A DNA stretch of 33,148 bases from Burkholderia sp. BCC0506 (GTDB lineage: Bacteria > Pseudomonadota > Gammaproteobacteria > Burkholderiales > Burkholderiaceae). Of the stretch, positions 17,183 through 25,881 are shown piece after piece. The translations under genes were made by a program, and so were the position numbers. The stretch spans positions 1 to 33,148 of the forward strand of contig NZ_CADFEN010000024.1 of NCBI RefSeq assembly GCF_902833145.1. The letters run 5' to 3'. Below the pieces are notes generated by a model that did no database searches, had not been told where the DNA came from, and worked only from the letters and a program-made list of their open reading frames with translations. How positions within the stretch are numbered: position 1 is the stretch's first letter; every line of letters begins with the position of its first letter.

Positions 17183-17206
17183 ATTGTTGCAGCAACGGAA
17201 CAATCT
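17183..17206 (-). promoter_or_regulatory. Inverted repeat upstream of azoR, possible LysR-type operator
   Basis: GATTGTT (17183-17189) and AACAATC (17200-17206) are exact inverted repeats around a 10-nt centre, and GTTGCAGCAAC inside is a second, overlapping palindrome. ATTGTT-N10-AACAAT has the form of a LysR-family box. It lies between the M61 stop and azoR, about 95 bp upstream of the azoR start. No regulator gene is adjacent. Confidence 0.4.
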
Positions 17207-17238
17207 TCGATCGCGCCCCGATACCCGCTTGCGGCCGT

Positions 17239-19038
17239 TCACCCCTTCAGCCAGGCTTCGCGGGCCTTCGTGGCCGCGGCCGGCTTCGCGGCCGCCGTCA
17301 GCCGGTAGCGCGTGACTTCCGGGCCGTCGAGCTTCAGTTTCGCGGTGCGCAGTTCGTCGCGGCGGAACGCGTGAACCTCGACCTTGTCGCCCGGCCGGTA
17401 GCGTGCGAGCAGCGCATCGAGGTTCGTGCCCGTCACGCGCAGCCCGTCGAGCGCGATCAGCGTGTCGCCGGCCGACAACCCCGCGCGATGCGCGGCGCCA
17501 CCTTCGTAGACCGCCGCCAGCGTGCAGTCCGCGCCACCGCGCACGCGCGCGCCGATCGTCGGCTTCGCGGCCGCGCCGGTCGCGACGTCGGGCGCCAGCG
17601 TCACGCCGAACGGCGCGAGCAGGTCGCCGAGCGGCAGGTCGCGCGTGCCGTGCACGGCGTCGTCGAACAGGCGGCCGAGCGCGACGCCCGTCGCTTCCTC
17701 GATCAGCGCCTCGACTTCGTTTTCTTCCACGCCCGCCTGCTTGCCGCGATAGAAATCGCGGCCGTAGCGTTGCCACAGCAGGCGCATCACGTCGTCGAGC
17801 GACTTCCGGTTGCGCGTCTGCGCGCGAATCGCGAGATCGAACGCCAGCGCGACGAGCGAGCCCTTCGTGTAATAGCTGACGATCGCGTTGGTCGCGTTCT
17901 CGTCCTGGCGGTAGTACTTGATCCACGCGTCGAACGAACTTTCCGCGACGCTCTGCTTGAGCCGGCCCGTGCCGCGCAGCACGCCGCCGACGGTGCGGCC
18001 GAGCGCCGCGAAATAGTCGTCCTGCGACATCAGCCCGCTGCGGACCAGCATCAGGTCGTCGTAATACGACGTGAAGCCCTCGAACAGCCACAGCAGCGAC
18101 GTGTAGTTCTCGCGCGTGAGATCGTACGGCACGAACGCCGCCGGCTTGATGCGCTTCACGTTCCACGTGTGGAAGTACTCGTGGCTGCAGAGGCCGAGAT
18201 ACGTGCGATAGCCTTCGGTCGTTTCCGGTCGCCCCTTCACCGGCAGGTCGGTGCGGTTGCAGATCAGCGCGGTCGACGCGCGATGCTCGAGACCGCCGTA
18301 GCCGTCGCTGACCGCGAGCGTCATGAACACGTAGCGCTCCATCGGCGCCTTCTTCGACTTCGGCTCGAACAGCGCGATCTGCGCTTCGCACACGCGCTTC
18401 AGATCGGTGCGCAGCCGCTCCAGGTCGAGCTGCGTCACGCGCCCGGCGATCACGATGTCGTGCGGCACGCCGTGCGCGTCGAACGTCGCGAGCGCGAATT
18501 CGCCGATCGTCACCGGATGGTCGGCGAGCTCGTCGTAGTTCGCCGCGCGATACGCGCCGAACCCGTAGCGTTTGGTACCGCGCGCCTCGGGCAGCGCGGT
18601 GCCGACCCGCCACGTGCGGAACGCCGCGCCGGCCGGCTTCGCGATGTCGACTTCGCACGGCGCCGCCTCGCGACCGGCGACGCTCAGGAACACGGCCGTC
18701 GCGTTGAAGAAGCCGCCCGATTCGTCGAGATACGCGGAGCGCACCGATAGATCCCACGCGTACACGTCGTATCGCAGCGTCAGCGTGCCGGTCACGGGCG
18801 CGGCCTGCCACGTGTGCTTGTCGGTTTTCGCGATGCGCACCTTGCGGCCCGCGTCGTTGAACGCCCGCAGCGTCACGATGTTGCGCGCGAACTCGCGCAC
18901 GAGATAGCTGCCCGGAATCCATACCGGCAGCGAGAAACGCTGGCCTTCGGGATCGGGATCGGCCACTGTCACCGTCACTTCGAACAGGTGCGCGGCAAGA
19001 TCTTTCGGGACAATCGAATAGCGGATCGGCTGGGTCAT
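17239..19038 (-). CDS. M61-family metallopeptidase with C-terminal PDZ domain
   Basis: The 599-residue protein has the gluzincin motif H286-E287-Y-F-H290 followed by TWNVKRIKP, and the third zinc ligand E320 in LWLFEGFTSYYDD, which define the M61 (glycyl aminopeptidase-like) family. The N-terminal beta domain includes PVWIPGSYLVREFARNI. The C-terminal quarter has a PDZ-like segment (AAVYEGGAAHRAGLSAGDTLIALDGLRV). There is no signal peptide, so the protein is probably cytoplasmic. Substrates are unknown; relatives prefer N-terminal glycine or alanine. The start is supported by the family N-terminus rather than a ribosome site. It lies 105 bp downstream of the dsbC-like gene on the same strand. 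Confidence 0.92.
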   Translation of the reverse strand: MTQPIRYSIVPKDLAAHLFEVTVTVADPDPEGQRFSLPVWIPGSYLVREFARNIVTLRAFNDAGRKVRIAKTDKHTWQAAPVTGTLTLRYDVYAWDLSVRSAYLDESGGFFNATAVFLSVAGREAAPCEVDIAKPAGAAFRTWRVGTALPEARGTKRYGFGAYRAANYDELADHPVTIGEFALATFDAHGVPHDIVIAGRVTQLDLERLRTDLKRVCEAQIALFEPKSKKAPMERYVFMTLAVSDGYGGLEHRASTALICNRTDLPVKGRPETTEGYRTYLGLCSHEYFHTWNVKRIKPAAFVPYDLTRENYTSLLWLFEGFTSYYDDLMLVRSGLMSQDDYFAALGRTVGGVLRGTGRLKQSVAESSFDAWIKYYRQDENATNAIVSYYTKGSLVALAFDLAIRAQTRNRKSLDDVMRLLWQRYGRDFYRGKQAGVEENEVEALIEEATGVALGRLFDDAVHGTRDLPLGDLLAPFGVTLAPDVATGAAAKPTIGARVRGGADCTLAAVYEGGAAHRAGLSAGDTLIALDGLRVTGTNLDALLARYRPGDKVEVHAFRRDELRTAKLKLDGPEVTRYRLTAAAKPAAATKAREAWLKG

Positions 19039-19070
19039 CGTGGCAATCGGTCGGTCGAATACGGCGGCGA

Positions 19071-19110
19071 AAACGAAGAGAGGCGCCGGCAGATCATGCG
19101 GGCGCCCCTC
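19071..19110 (-). terminator. Probable terminator after the dsbC-like gene
   Basis: On the minus strand GAGGGGCGCC and GGCGCCTCTC pair at nine of ten positions around a 13-nt loop and are followed by TTCGTTTTC. The T-tract is interrupted, so the terminator may be leaky into the M61 gene. Confidence 0.45.
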
Positions 19111-19143
19111 GCTGGCCGGGCCATGCGCCCGGCGCGCGGTCGG

Positions 19144-19872
19144 TTACTTGCTCGAGGCGAGCGCCTGGTTGAGCTGGTCGGCCGATACCGCGCCCGGCAG
19201 GCGGCGGCCGTCCGGCAGGAAGATCGTCGGCGTGCCCGTGACGTTCATCCCGCGGCCGAGCGCGAGGTTCTTGTCGAGCGCGGTGGTGTCGCAGGTACCG
19301 GCGCCGGACGGCGCGCGGTGGTCGAGCATCCAGCTTTCCCACGTCTTCGCGCGGTCGGTCGCGCACCAGATCGCCTTCGACTTCGCGGTCGAATCCGGCG
19401 ACAGCACCGGATACAGGAACGTGTAGACGGTCACGTTGTCGACCGACTGCAGCGTCGTCTCGAGCTTCTTGCAGTACGGGCAGTTCGGATCGGAGAACAC
19501 CGCGATCTTGCGTGCGCCGTTGCCCTTGACGACCTTGATCGCATTCGCGAACGGCAGGCTCGCGAAGTCGATCTTGTTGATTTCGGACAGGCGGGCGTCG
19601 GTCAGGTTCTTGTGCGTCTTCGCGTCGACGAGGTCGCCCAGCAGCACGTAGTCGCCCGCCGCGTCGCTATAGATGATCTGCGAGCCGAGGTTCACTTCGT
19701 AGAGGCCGGCCACCGGCGATTTCGACACGCTCTTGATCGGCGCGTCGTTGCCGAGACGCGCTTGCAGCGTGGCCTTCAGCTTGTCGGTGGTCTGGTCGGC
19801 CTGTGCGGTGCAGCCAAGCGTCGCCATCGTGACGGCCAGCGCCAGCGACGCGATGCGGATCGTTTTTTTCAT
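19144..19872 (-). CDS. dsbC: Periplasmic thiol:disulfide isomerase, DsbC family
   Basis: The 242-residue product should correct wrong disulfides in the periplasm. It has an N-terminal signal peptide (MKKTIRIASLALAVTMATLG, cleavage likely after AQA at 25), an N-terminal dimerisation domain (about 26-90), and a thioredoxin-fold domain with the active site C131-P-Y-C134 and the cis-proline loop VTGTPTIF. A second cysteine pair, C170 and C194, matches the structural disulfide of DsbC. GAAGGAAG upstream of the ATG fixes the start. Cysteine 21 sits in LGC, so lipidation is a minor alternative to normal cleavage. It is 90 bp downstream of the UbiH-like gene. Confidence 0.93.
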   Translation of the reverse strand: MKKTIRIASLALAVTMATLGCTAQADQTTDKLKATLQARLGNDAPIKSVSKSPVAGLYEVNLGSQIIYSDAAGDYVLLGDLVDAKTHKNLTDARLSEINKIDFASLPFANAIKVVKGNGARKIAVFSDPNCPYCKKLETTLQSVDNVTVYTFLYPVLSPDSTAKSKAIWCATDRAKTWESWMLDHRAPSGAGTCDTTALDKNLALGRGMNVTGTPTIFLPDGRRLPGAVSADQLNQALASSK

Positions 19873-19962
19873 CGAAATCTTCCTTCAGCTCAATCGGGGT
19901 GCTCGGCACAGTGTACGCCGTAACGGAACCGTCTCCGACCGGCGCGGCGGCAGAAGGTTCGC

Positions 19963-21141
19963 TCAGCCGAGCGCGGCCGACACGAGCCAGCGCTTCACGA
20001 GCGGCTGCGCGCCGACGAACGCCATGCCTGCGTTGCGCACCGCCTTCGCGAGCGAGCCCGGCACCGCGAACAGCCGCTGCAGGCCGTCGGTCGCGACCAT
20101 CAGCGCGCGGATGTCCTCGCGGCGCGAGCGCTCGTAGCGGCGCAGCAGCACCGTATCGCCGAGATTGCGGAAGCTTTCCTTGCCCGCGATCGCGTCGGCG
20201 AGCGCCGCGACGTCGCGCAACCCGAGGTTCATCCCCTGCCCCGCGAGCGGGTGGATCAGGTGCGCGGCGTCGCCGACCAGCGCGACGCGCGGCGCGATCA
20301 GCTTGTCGACCGTCTGCAGCGCGAGCGGGAAGCCGGCGGCCGGCGTCACGCATTCGAGCGTGCCGACCTGGCCGTGCGACACGCGCTCGACTTCGGCCGC
20401 GAGCTGCGCCGGATCGAGCGCGAGCAGTTCGTCCGCATGCGCGGTGTGCGCGGACCACACGAGCGACACATGGCCGTCCGGCAGCGGCAGCAGCGCGACG
20501 ATCTCGCCTTCCCGGAACCACTGGTAGGCCGTCTCGCGGTGCGGCAGCGACGCCTTGAAGTTCGCGACGACGCCCGTCTGCCGGTAGTCGCGCCGCTCGA
20601 CCCTGGCCCCCATTTGGGAGCGCACCCACGAATGCGCGCCGTCGGCGCCGACGACGAGATCGGCTTCGAGCACCTGCCCCGACGACAGCGTGAGCACGGC
20701 CGCGTCGTCGCGCACGTCGAAACCCTGCGCACGCGCGTCGAACCATGTCAGGTTCGGCTGGAACCGCAGCGCGGCGTCGAGCGACGCCTCGACCAGCGAC
20801 GATTCGGCGATCCATGCGAGCTGCGGCACGGACGCCTGGTAGGCGGAGAAATGCAGTTCGGCATGCGCATCGCCATACACGCGCATGTCGTACACCGGCG
20901 CGAGCCGGCCGTGGTCGAGCGCCTGCCAGACCCGCAGCCGCTCGAGCAACGCCTGCGAACTGGACGACAGCGCGTAGACGCGCGTGTCGAACGCGAGATC
21001 CGCGGGGCGCGGCGTGGCGGGCTGGGCGAGCAAGGCTGTCTTGTAGCCGGACTGGGTCAGCGCGAGCGCGGCCGTCTTGCCGACGAGCCCGCCGCCGACC
21101 ACGGCGACGTCGAAGGTGTGGTGGGCAGTCATGGCGGGCAT
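19963..21141 (-). CDS. FAD-dependent ubiquinone-biosynthesis hydroxylase (UbiH/UbiF/COQ6 family)
   Basis: The 392-residue flavoprotein monooxygenase has the three family motifs: the dinucleotide loop [18 protein letters not shown] near the N-terminus, the DG motif [12 protein letters not shown], and [21 protein letters not shown] in the C-terminal half. It should hydroxylate the ring of a ubiquinone precursor; which position cannot be decided from sequence, so no symbol is given. Two starts are possible: the ATG at 21141 (MPAMTAHH) or the one at 21132 (MTAHH). A TATAAT overlaps the first, which favours the second. It is divergent from ychF. Confidence 0.9.
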   Translation of the reverse strand: MPAMTAHHTFDVAVVGGGLVGKTAALALTQSGYKTALLAQPATPRPADLAFDTRVYALSSSSQALLERLRVWQALDHGRLAPVYDMRVYGDAHAELHFSAYQASVPQLAWIAESSLVEASLDAALRFQPNLTWFDARAQGFDVRDDAAVLTLSSGQVLEADLVVGADGAHSWVRSQMGARVERRDYRQTGVVANFKASLPHRETAYQWFREGEIVALLPLPDGHVSLVWSAHTAHADELLALDPAQLAAEVERVSHGQVGTLECVTPAAGFPLALQTVDKLIAPRVALVGDAAHLIHPLAGQGMNLGLRDVAALADAIAGKESFRNLGDTVLLRRYERSRREDIRALMVATDGLQRLFAVPGSLAKAVRNAGMAFVGAQPLVKRWLVSAALG

Positions 21142-21145
21142 TATA
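21140..21145 (-). promoter_or_regulatory. TATAAT -10 overlapping the start of the UbiH-like gene
   Basis: A perfect TATAAT on the minus strand shares its last bases with the upstream ATG. Transcription would begin about seven bases on, at or next to the ATG at 21132, giving a leaderless or nearly leaderless mRNA. No good -35 is seen (GCGTAA at 17-nt spacing), so it may be coincidence. Confidence 0.35.
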
Positions 21146-21387
21146 GCCGCGGGGCCAAACCCTTACGCGGCCGGACTTTGCGGGAAATCAGCGGAATCGC
21201 AGGCCGGTGCGCCGGCGCGGCGGCCCGCCGCATCGGCCGTTCGGCGCCGGCCCGGAAACCGGGGCGCCGGCACGGTACAATAGTGTCTTTGACCGTCGGC
21301 CCGCCGCGCTCCACGCGCCGGCCGCCCTTTTTTCCCGCGCCGCCGTGCCCAGTCCGGCCGCGCCGCCTCACCCGTCCGAAGGATTCC

Positions 21388-22482
21388 ATGAGTCTCAAAT
21401 GCGGCATCGTCGGCTTGCCCAACGTCGGCAAGTCCACCCTGTTCAATGCGCTGACCAAGGCCGGCATCGCCGCCGAGAACTACCCGTTCTGCACGATCGA
21501 GCCGAACGTCGGCATCGTCGAAGTGCCGGATACGCGCCTGAAGGCGCTCTCCGAGATCGTCAAGCCGGAGCGTGTCGTGCCGGCCGTCGTCGAATTCGTC
21601 GACATCGCGGGCCTCGTCGCGGGCGCGAGCAAGGGTGAAGGCCTCGGCAACCAGTTCCTCGCCAACATCCGCGAAACCGATGCGATCACGCACGTCGTGC
21701 GCTGCTTCGAGGACGAGAACGTCATTCACGTCGCCGGCAAGGTCAGCCCGATCGACGACATCGAAGTGATCAACACCGAACTCGCGCTCGCCGACCTCGG
21801 CACCATCGAGAAGGCGCTCACGCGCTATTCGAAGGCGGCGAAGTCGGGCAACGACAAGGAAGCGGCGAAGCTCGTCGCGGTGCTCGAAAAGGTGCGCGCG
21901 CAGCTCGACCAGGGCAAGGCCGTGCGCGGCCTCGCGCTGTCGGACGACGAACAGGCGCTGATCAAGCCGTTCTGCCTGATCACCGCGAAGCCGGCGATGT
22001 ACGTCGCCAACGTAAAGGACGACGGCTTCGAGAACAACCCGCACCTCGAGGCGGTGCGCAAGTACGCGGAAAGCGAAAACGCGCCGGTGGTCGCCGTGTG
22101 CGCGGCGATCGAGGCGGAAATCGCCGATCTCGACGACGCGGACAAGGAAGCGTTCCTTGCCGACATGGGCATGGAAGAGCCGGGCCTCGACCGCGTGATC
22201 CGCGCGGGCTTCAAGCTGCTCGGCCTGCAGACCTACTTCACCGCGGGCGTGAAGGAAGTGCGCGCGTGGACGATCCACATCGGCGATACCGCGCCGCAAG
22301 CGGCGGGCGTGATCCACACCGACTTCGAACGCGGCTTCATCCGCGCGCAGACGATCGCGTTCGACGACTTCGTCGCGTACAAGGGCGAGCAAGGCGCGAA
22401 GGAAGCCGGCAAGATGCGCGCCGAAGGGAAGGAATACGTCGTGCACGACGGGGACGTGATGAACTTCCTGTTCAACGTCTGA
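21388..22482 (+). CDS. ychF: Redox-responsive ATPase YchF (Obg-family P-loop protein)
   Basis: The 364-residue protein matches E. coli YchF (363). The P-loop is GLPNVGKST (9-17), the switch region includes [12 protein letters not shown] with C35 in the place of the redox-sensing cysteine, and [20 protein letters not shown] supplies G3. The G4 position reads NVKDD in place of NKxD, in line with ATP rather than GTP specificity. A C-terminal TGS domain is present ([15 protein letters not shown] and onward). YchF binds ribosomes and negatively regulates the oxidative stress response. The ATG at 21388 is chosen for the family N-terminus [15 protein letters not shown] at 21277-21282 is a candidate -10. 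Confidence 0.95.
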   Translation: MSLKCGIVGLPNVGKSTLFNALTKAGIAAENYPFCTIEPNVGIVEVPDTRLKALSEIVKPERVVPAVVEFVDIAGLVAGASKGEGLGNQFLANIRETDAITHVVRCFEDENVIHVAGKVSPIDDIEVINTELALADLGTIEKALTRYSKAAKSGNDKEAAKLVAVLEKVRAQLDQGKAVRGLALSDDEQALIKPFCLITAKPAMYVANVKDDGFENNPHLEAVRKYAESENAPVVAVCAAIEAEIADLDDADKEAFLADMGMEEPGLDRVIRAGFKLLGLQTYFTAGVKEVRAWTIHIGDTAPQAAGVIHTDFERGFIRAQTIAFDDFVAYKGEQGAKEAGKMRAEGKEYVVHDGDVMNFLFNV

Positions 22483-23767
22483 GCGTTGCTGCCGCATCGA
22501 TCGCAAAAAAGCCCGCTGAATGCGGGCTTTTTCCTTTCGATGGCGGAAGACCTGTTCGCTCCCGACCGACGATCGTCAGCGTCCCGGACAGATGCAGGAA
22601 CTGCCCGTCCTTCGTCGCGATGTTCGTCTGCACCGTGCCGCGTTCGAAATCCTCGACGTGCACGACGTTCGAGCCGGTCGCCGGCTCATGCCAGTACACC
22701 ATGTACACCTGCGGACGGAGCTCGCGCGCCGTGTACTGCACCGTATCCGTCACACCCTTGAATTGGCCGGCCGTGCCGACGAACGACATCGTCTTGTCGT
22801 CCTGGAAGTGCAGGTCGAACGCGGTAGCGCCGAACTGCGCGCGCACCGTCTTGCCCGCCGCGGGGAACGGCGCCGGCGCGGGCCACTGCATCTCGCCCTT
22901 GGCGACCTTCGCGCTCAGTTCGAGCGACGACTTGTCGCCGAGATCCGGATAGCGCGCCTCCATCGCGGCGATCAGCGTCGCCGAATCCTTCGCGCGCGCC
23001 GTTTCCTGGTCGAACGCCTTCACGTAATTGCGCGTGAACGCGACGCCGGTGGTGAACGGCTGGCGGCCATCACGGTTCGGCAGGAAGTGGCCAGGCACGA
23101 CGCGCGCCGGCTTCAGCGCATCGATCCGGTCGAGCGTCGCCAGCCAGTTCGCATGCGACAGCGGCGTCTGCGTGTCGGCCATCCACACGTGGATGTTCGC
23201 GGCGACCGGGATGCCGCCGACCACGGTCCGCTCCGAAGGAATCCACACGAACGTGCGATCGGGCGTCGGGCCGTCGAGCCCGACGATGCGCAGCGGTTCG
23301 CCGTCGACGCGCAGCGTATTGCCGTCGAGCGGCTGCGGCACGATCACGGAGGTCGGCGCATTGTCCTTGAGGATGGGGCCCCAGTAGGCCAGCTTGCCGT
23401 CCTTGCTGGCCTCGATCGCGGCGACGGTCTGCGGCGTCGCGACGATCTTCGCATCCGGGAACGCCGCGTGGATGGTTTCCAGCCCGAAGTAATAGTCCGG
23501 GTCGCTGTGGCTCACGTAGACGGCCTTGAGCGTCTTGCCGCTCGCCTTGATCCGGCTCACCAGCGCCTGCGCGTCGTTGCGCTGGAACTGGGCATCGATC
23601 AGGATCGCCTCGGTCTTGCCCGAAACGATTTCGGACGAAACCGGGAAGATCGCATGCGCGCCCGGGTTGTAGACATCGACGGTCAGCGGGCCGGCGATGC
23701 TCGCGGATGCGGCGCCGAGTAGTGCAGTCGCCGCGAATGCGGAAGAAAACAGATGACGGATCGACAT
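22472..23767 (-). CDS. Secreted metallo-beta-lactamase-fold protein with MoaF-like C-terminal domain
   Basis: The 431-residue protein begins with a signal peptide (cleavage near ASIA-GP, about residue 25), so it is exported. Residues about 30-270 form a metallo-beta-lactamase fold. The metal motif is H87-S-D89-P-D91-Y92, in which two histidines of the usual HxHxDH are replaced; VVPGHFLP keeps a later histidine. Residues about 315-410 resemble the MoaF/lipocalin-like barrel ([20 protein letters not shown]). The last 25 or so residues are encoded by the ychF terminator and overlap the ychF stop by 11 bp. The substrate is unknown. It has its own promoter at 23798-23825. The MBL call is firm; the MoaF-like call is from memory of that family. 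Confidence 0.75.
   Translation of the reverse strand: MSIRHLFSSAFAATALLGAASASIAGPLTVDVYNPGAHAIFPVSSEIVSGKTEAILIDAQFQRNDAQALVSRIKASGKTLKAVYVSHSDPDYYFGLETIHAAFPDAKIVATPQTVAAIEASKDGKLAYWGPILKDNAPTSVIVPQPLDGNTLRVDGEPLRIVGLDGPTPDRTFVWIPSERTVVGGIPVAANIHVWMADTQTPLSHANWLATLDRIDALKPARVVPGHFLPNRDGRQPFTTGVAFTRNYVKAFDQETARAKDSATLIAAMEARYPDLGDKSSLELSAKVAKGEMQWPAPAPFPAAGKTVRAQFGATAFDLHFQDDKTMSFVGTAGQFKGVTDTVQYTARELRPQVYMVYWHEPATGSNVVHVEDFERGTVQTNIATKDGQFLHLSGTLTIVGRERTGLPPSKGKSPHSAGFFAIDAAATLRR
22505..22532. terminator. Bidirectional terminator downstream of ychF
   Basis: GCCCGC and GCGGGC form a 6-bp stem with a TGAAT loop, flanked by AAAAAA and TTTTT, so the A/T flanks extend the stem. It lies 23 bp past the ychF stop. 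Unusually, the opposite-strand metallo-beta-lactamase-fold frame reads straight through it. Confidence 0.85.
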
Positions 23768-23797
23768 GGTCGGACTCTTGATGGGTGGTGAGCCCGT

Positions 23798-23825
23798 AGA
23801 ATAAGTGAAACCGTTTCGGTAACAA
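23798..23825 (-). promoter_or_regulatory. Promoter with central palindrome upstream of the MBL-fold gene
   Basis: The minus strand has TTGTTA (23825-23820), a 16-nt spacer and TATTCT (23803-23798), each matching four of six consensus bases. The spacer contains GAAACGGTTTC (23817-23807), an 11-nt palindrome with the form of a LacI/GalR-family operator half-site pair. A repressor bound there would block RNA polymerase. Confidence 0.4.
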
Positions 23826-23954
23826 ATATCCCAGTTGTCGATGATTTATTTCCCAACGGGAACGAATCGATCGTCACCCATCGGGACACGGCCGTTTGAG
23901 CGGACGCCGGCCGCTCTAATCTCCTGATACACGGACGCGGGTACGCCAGGGTGT

Positions 23955-24822
23955 TCACTCCTGCATTCCCCTGATGAGTTCCGGCCACAACGACGAATTC
24001 GCGCGGCGGAACATGCCGACGTGCCGATTCTCGGCCATCGCAGTTTTTCGGGGCGATGAAATGGACGTCGCGGCTGGCGTTCGGCAACCAACGCAGCCAG
24101 TCCTCAATATTGGCCGGCGTCGCGAGTGGGTCGTCGGTCGCTGCGACGACCGTGACGGGAGCAACGAATTCGTCGTAGTAGTGGCGGGTAACGCCAATCC
24201 CGAACTCGTTCGCCATGTATCCGGGGCGTCGGCACCACCGAGCCCACTGGAGCCCGACCCGCGCCGGCAGATCGTCGCCCCACCCCAGTACCCTGGCAGG
24301 CACATAGCCGAACAGGCGCGCGCTAACCGGTACATAAAGATTCGCCAGCAACAATGCGGCAACTCGCATCGGCCACCGGACGTTGCCAACGTATCCAGAT
24401 GAAGCGGATATTGCGCATAGCGAGCGAACCGACGCATGGTTCGGCATCAGACCGACCAGTTGCGCGCCCGCGCTATGTCCGATCAGATGAGCATCGCTCG
24501 CGCCGGTTTCACCGAGGAGCCAGTCGAGTGCGGCGGGCATGTCGAGCTGCTCCCAGTCCTGCTTGCGCACGACCGATCGGCGGACGTGGCCCTCGTCACG
24601 CGAGGCGCCGATGCCGCGGTAATCGAATACGAAGGTCGGATGGCCGTCGCAGCGCAGCCAAGCCGCAAATGCGAAATAGAACGATTGACGCAGTCCTGTC
24701 GCCGGGCAAATGAGCACGGGGGAACCGCTGCCGGTTGCGGTCGGGAAATAGGATCCCTGTAGCGAGTAGCCGTCCCCTGCGCGAAATGCGACGCTTACTC
24801 AGGAGACCGGTTGCATCGTCAT
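23955..24822 (-). pseudogene. Alpha/beta-hydrolase pseudogene (in-frame stop and frameshift)
   Basis: The frame resembles predicted alpha/beta hydrolases of the COG4757 type: VLICPATGLRQSFYF, FDYRGIGASR, the nucleophile elbow IGHSAGAQL, and the acid loop ATDDPLATP. The N-terminus (MTMQPVS, from ATG at 24822) is cut by a TGA at 24801-24799. The family sequence then resumes in the same frame (VSVAFRAGDGYSLQGSYF) with no start codon until a GTG at 24717. Near the end, the reading frame must shift at a run of five As (forward Ts 24044-24048). The family-like ending with the catalytic histidine (ENRHVGMFRRANSSLWPEL) is in the next frame and stops at 23955. Two independent lesions make a functional product unlikely. 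Confidence 0.8.
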
Positions 24823-24921
24823 CGCCCGGGTCTCAATGCCGTGGACCACGGTGACATGGCGAATACGCATCGACGGTTACGAGATCGCGAACGCAGCGGG
24901 CTTTTGTCATGTCGGATCGAT

Positions 24922-25347
24922 TCATGAAGGTTTGTGGGAAGCGCGAGCGGACAACCTTTTCACCATTTCCTTCGTTGCCGCCGTTGCACAGATCGCCTGT
25001 GCCGCAGGTCGCATCGAACCATCGCCCCATGCGTTACGCGCCGATTTTTCGCAGGATGTGTCGCGCGCTTTCTTCCACTTCGCGATCTGCGCGTCGAGCG
25101 CCGCCTTGCGCCGTGGCTGCTCGCTCACCTGTTTGTCGACGATCCGCTGCAATTCCCGCTCGGCGACGATCTGATCGCGCCACGCGCAAAAATTCATGCT
25201 CGTCTGGCTCGAGTCACAGTCGCTGAGCAGCGCGTTGACCTCGCTTGCCGGCAAGCCGCTGCGCGTCGCTATCTCGTCCGCTGCCGTCGGGCCGGCAAAT
25301 GCATGCGTCGATGCCAGCACGAGCAAACCGATCATGGCCGTTCTCAC
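24922..25347 (-). CDS. LprI/DUF1311-family secreted protein, probable lysozyme inhibitor
   Basis: The 141-residue product starts with a signal peptide (MIGLLVLASTHAFA, cleavage near residue 18). The DUF1311/LprI signature follows: C44-D-S-S-Q48-T-S-M51-N52-F-C54-A55, then a helical charged region and a second cysteine-rich stretch (DTSCEKSARNAWGDGS, AICATAA). Mycobacterial LprI inhibits lysozyme. The GTG start overlaps the TGA of the lysozyme gene by GTGA, with AGAGGG just upstream; an ATG four codons later is the alternative start. Coupling to a lysozyme gene suggests that it neutralises that enzyme in the periplasm, which is an inference. The codon bias is weaker than in neighbouring core genes. 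Confidence 0.75.
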   Translation of the reverse strand: MRTAMIGLLVLASTHAFAGPTAADEIATRSGLPASEVNALLSDCDSSQTSMNFCAWRDQIVAERELQRIVDKQVSEQPRRKAALDAQIAKWKKARDTSCEKSARNAWGDGSMRPAAQAICATAATKEMVKRLSARASHKPS

Positions 25348-25844
25348 GGTGCCCTCTGTTGTGGCTGGAACGGCGCCGATTCAAGTCGGCGCCGGTTGAC
25401 AAGCCCGTTTGAACGAACGGGCGCCAGACGACGCCCGTTAACGTCTCGTGGATGAATCCAGACGCGCCGATTCATGTGCGACACGACGCCCGCGTCGTCG
25501 CTCTGATTCGCTGAACGGAACACGGCCAGCGCACCTGTGTTGCCGGTATTGTAGGCATAGCTGACGAGCTCATCGAACTGCAGCTGCGTCAATTGCCGAA
25601 CCGATACATGTCGTCGCACGGCAGCTTCTGCCCGACGGACCCGGACCGCGAGTTGTGCATTGACTTGCGTCGTCGTAACCGGCGTGCGCAATTCTTCCGG
25701 GGTGCACGGCCCGGTGTGAGCCAGCGTTCCGATACCATAGGTACAGTTGTTCGCCTGATCGTTGTAGTAAGCCATAACCGCGCTTTCCCGCCTCCGCAGC
25801 TCCGCCCACGCTGCGTCACTCAATCTCAGGCTTTCGTTCGCCAT
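25344..25844 (-). CDS. Phage-type lysozyme, glycoside hydrolase family 24
   Basis: The 166-residue muramidase keeps the T4-lysozyme catalytic triad with exact spacing: E20, D29 and T35 (T4: E11, D20, T26) within RRRESAVMAYYNDQANNCTYGIGT. LQFDELVSYAYNTG further on is also typical of GH24. There is no signal peptide or signal-anchor segment, so the enzyme needs a holin, a secretion system or lysis to reach peptidoglycan. C34 and C47 could form a disulfide outside the cytoplasm. GGGAGGGG 3 nt before the ATG is a very strong ribosome site. No phage genes surround it. The partner gene is an LprI-type inhibitor, so an interbacterial effector with immunity is the most interesting reading; a prophage remnant is the alternative. 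Confidence 0.85.
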   Translation of the reverse strand: MANESLRLSDAAWAELRRRESAVMAYYNDQANNCTYGIGTLAHTGPCTPEELRTPVTTTQVNAQLAVRVRRAEAAVRRHVSVRQLTQLQFDELVSYAYNTGNTGALAVFRSANQSDDAGVVSHMNRRVWIHPRDVNGRRLAPVRSNGLVNRRRLESAPFQPQQRAP

Positions 25845-25881
25845 TTACCCCTCCCGGCGCGACCGCTAACGCGAGTCGGCC

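Noticed and set aside
25344-25844. Prophage lysis cassette
   Set aside because: Only the lysozyme is present; there is no holin, spanin, capsid or integrase gene on either side, and the partner gene is an LprI-type protein instead.
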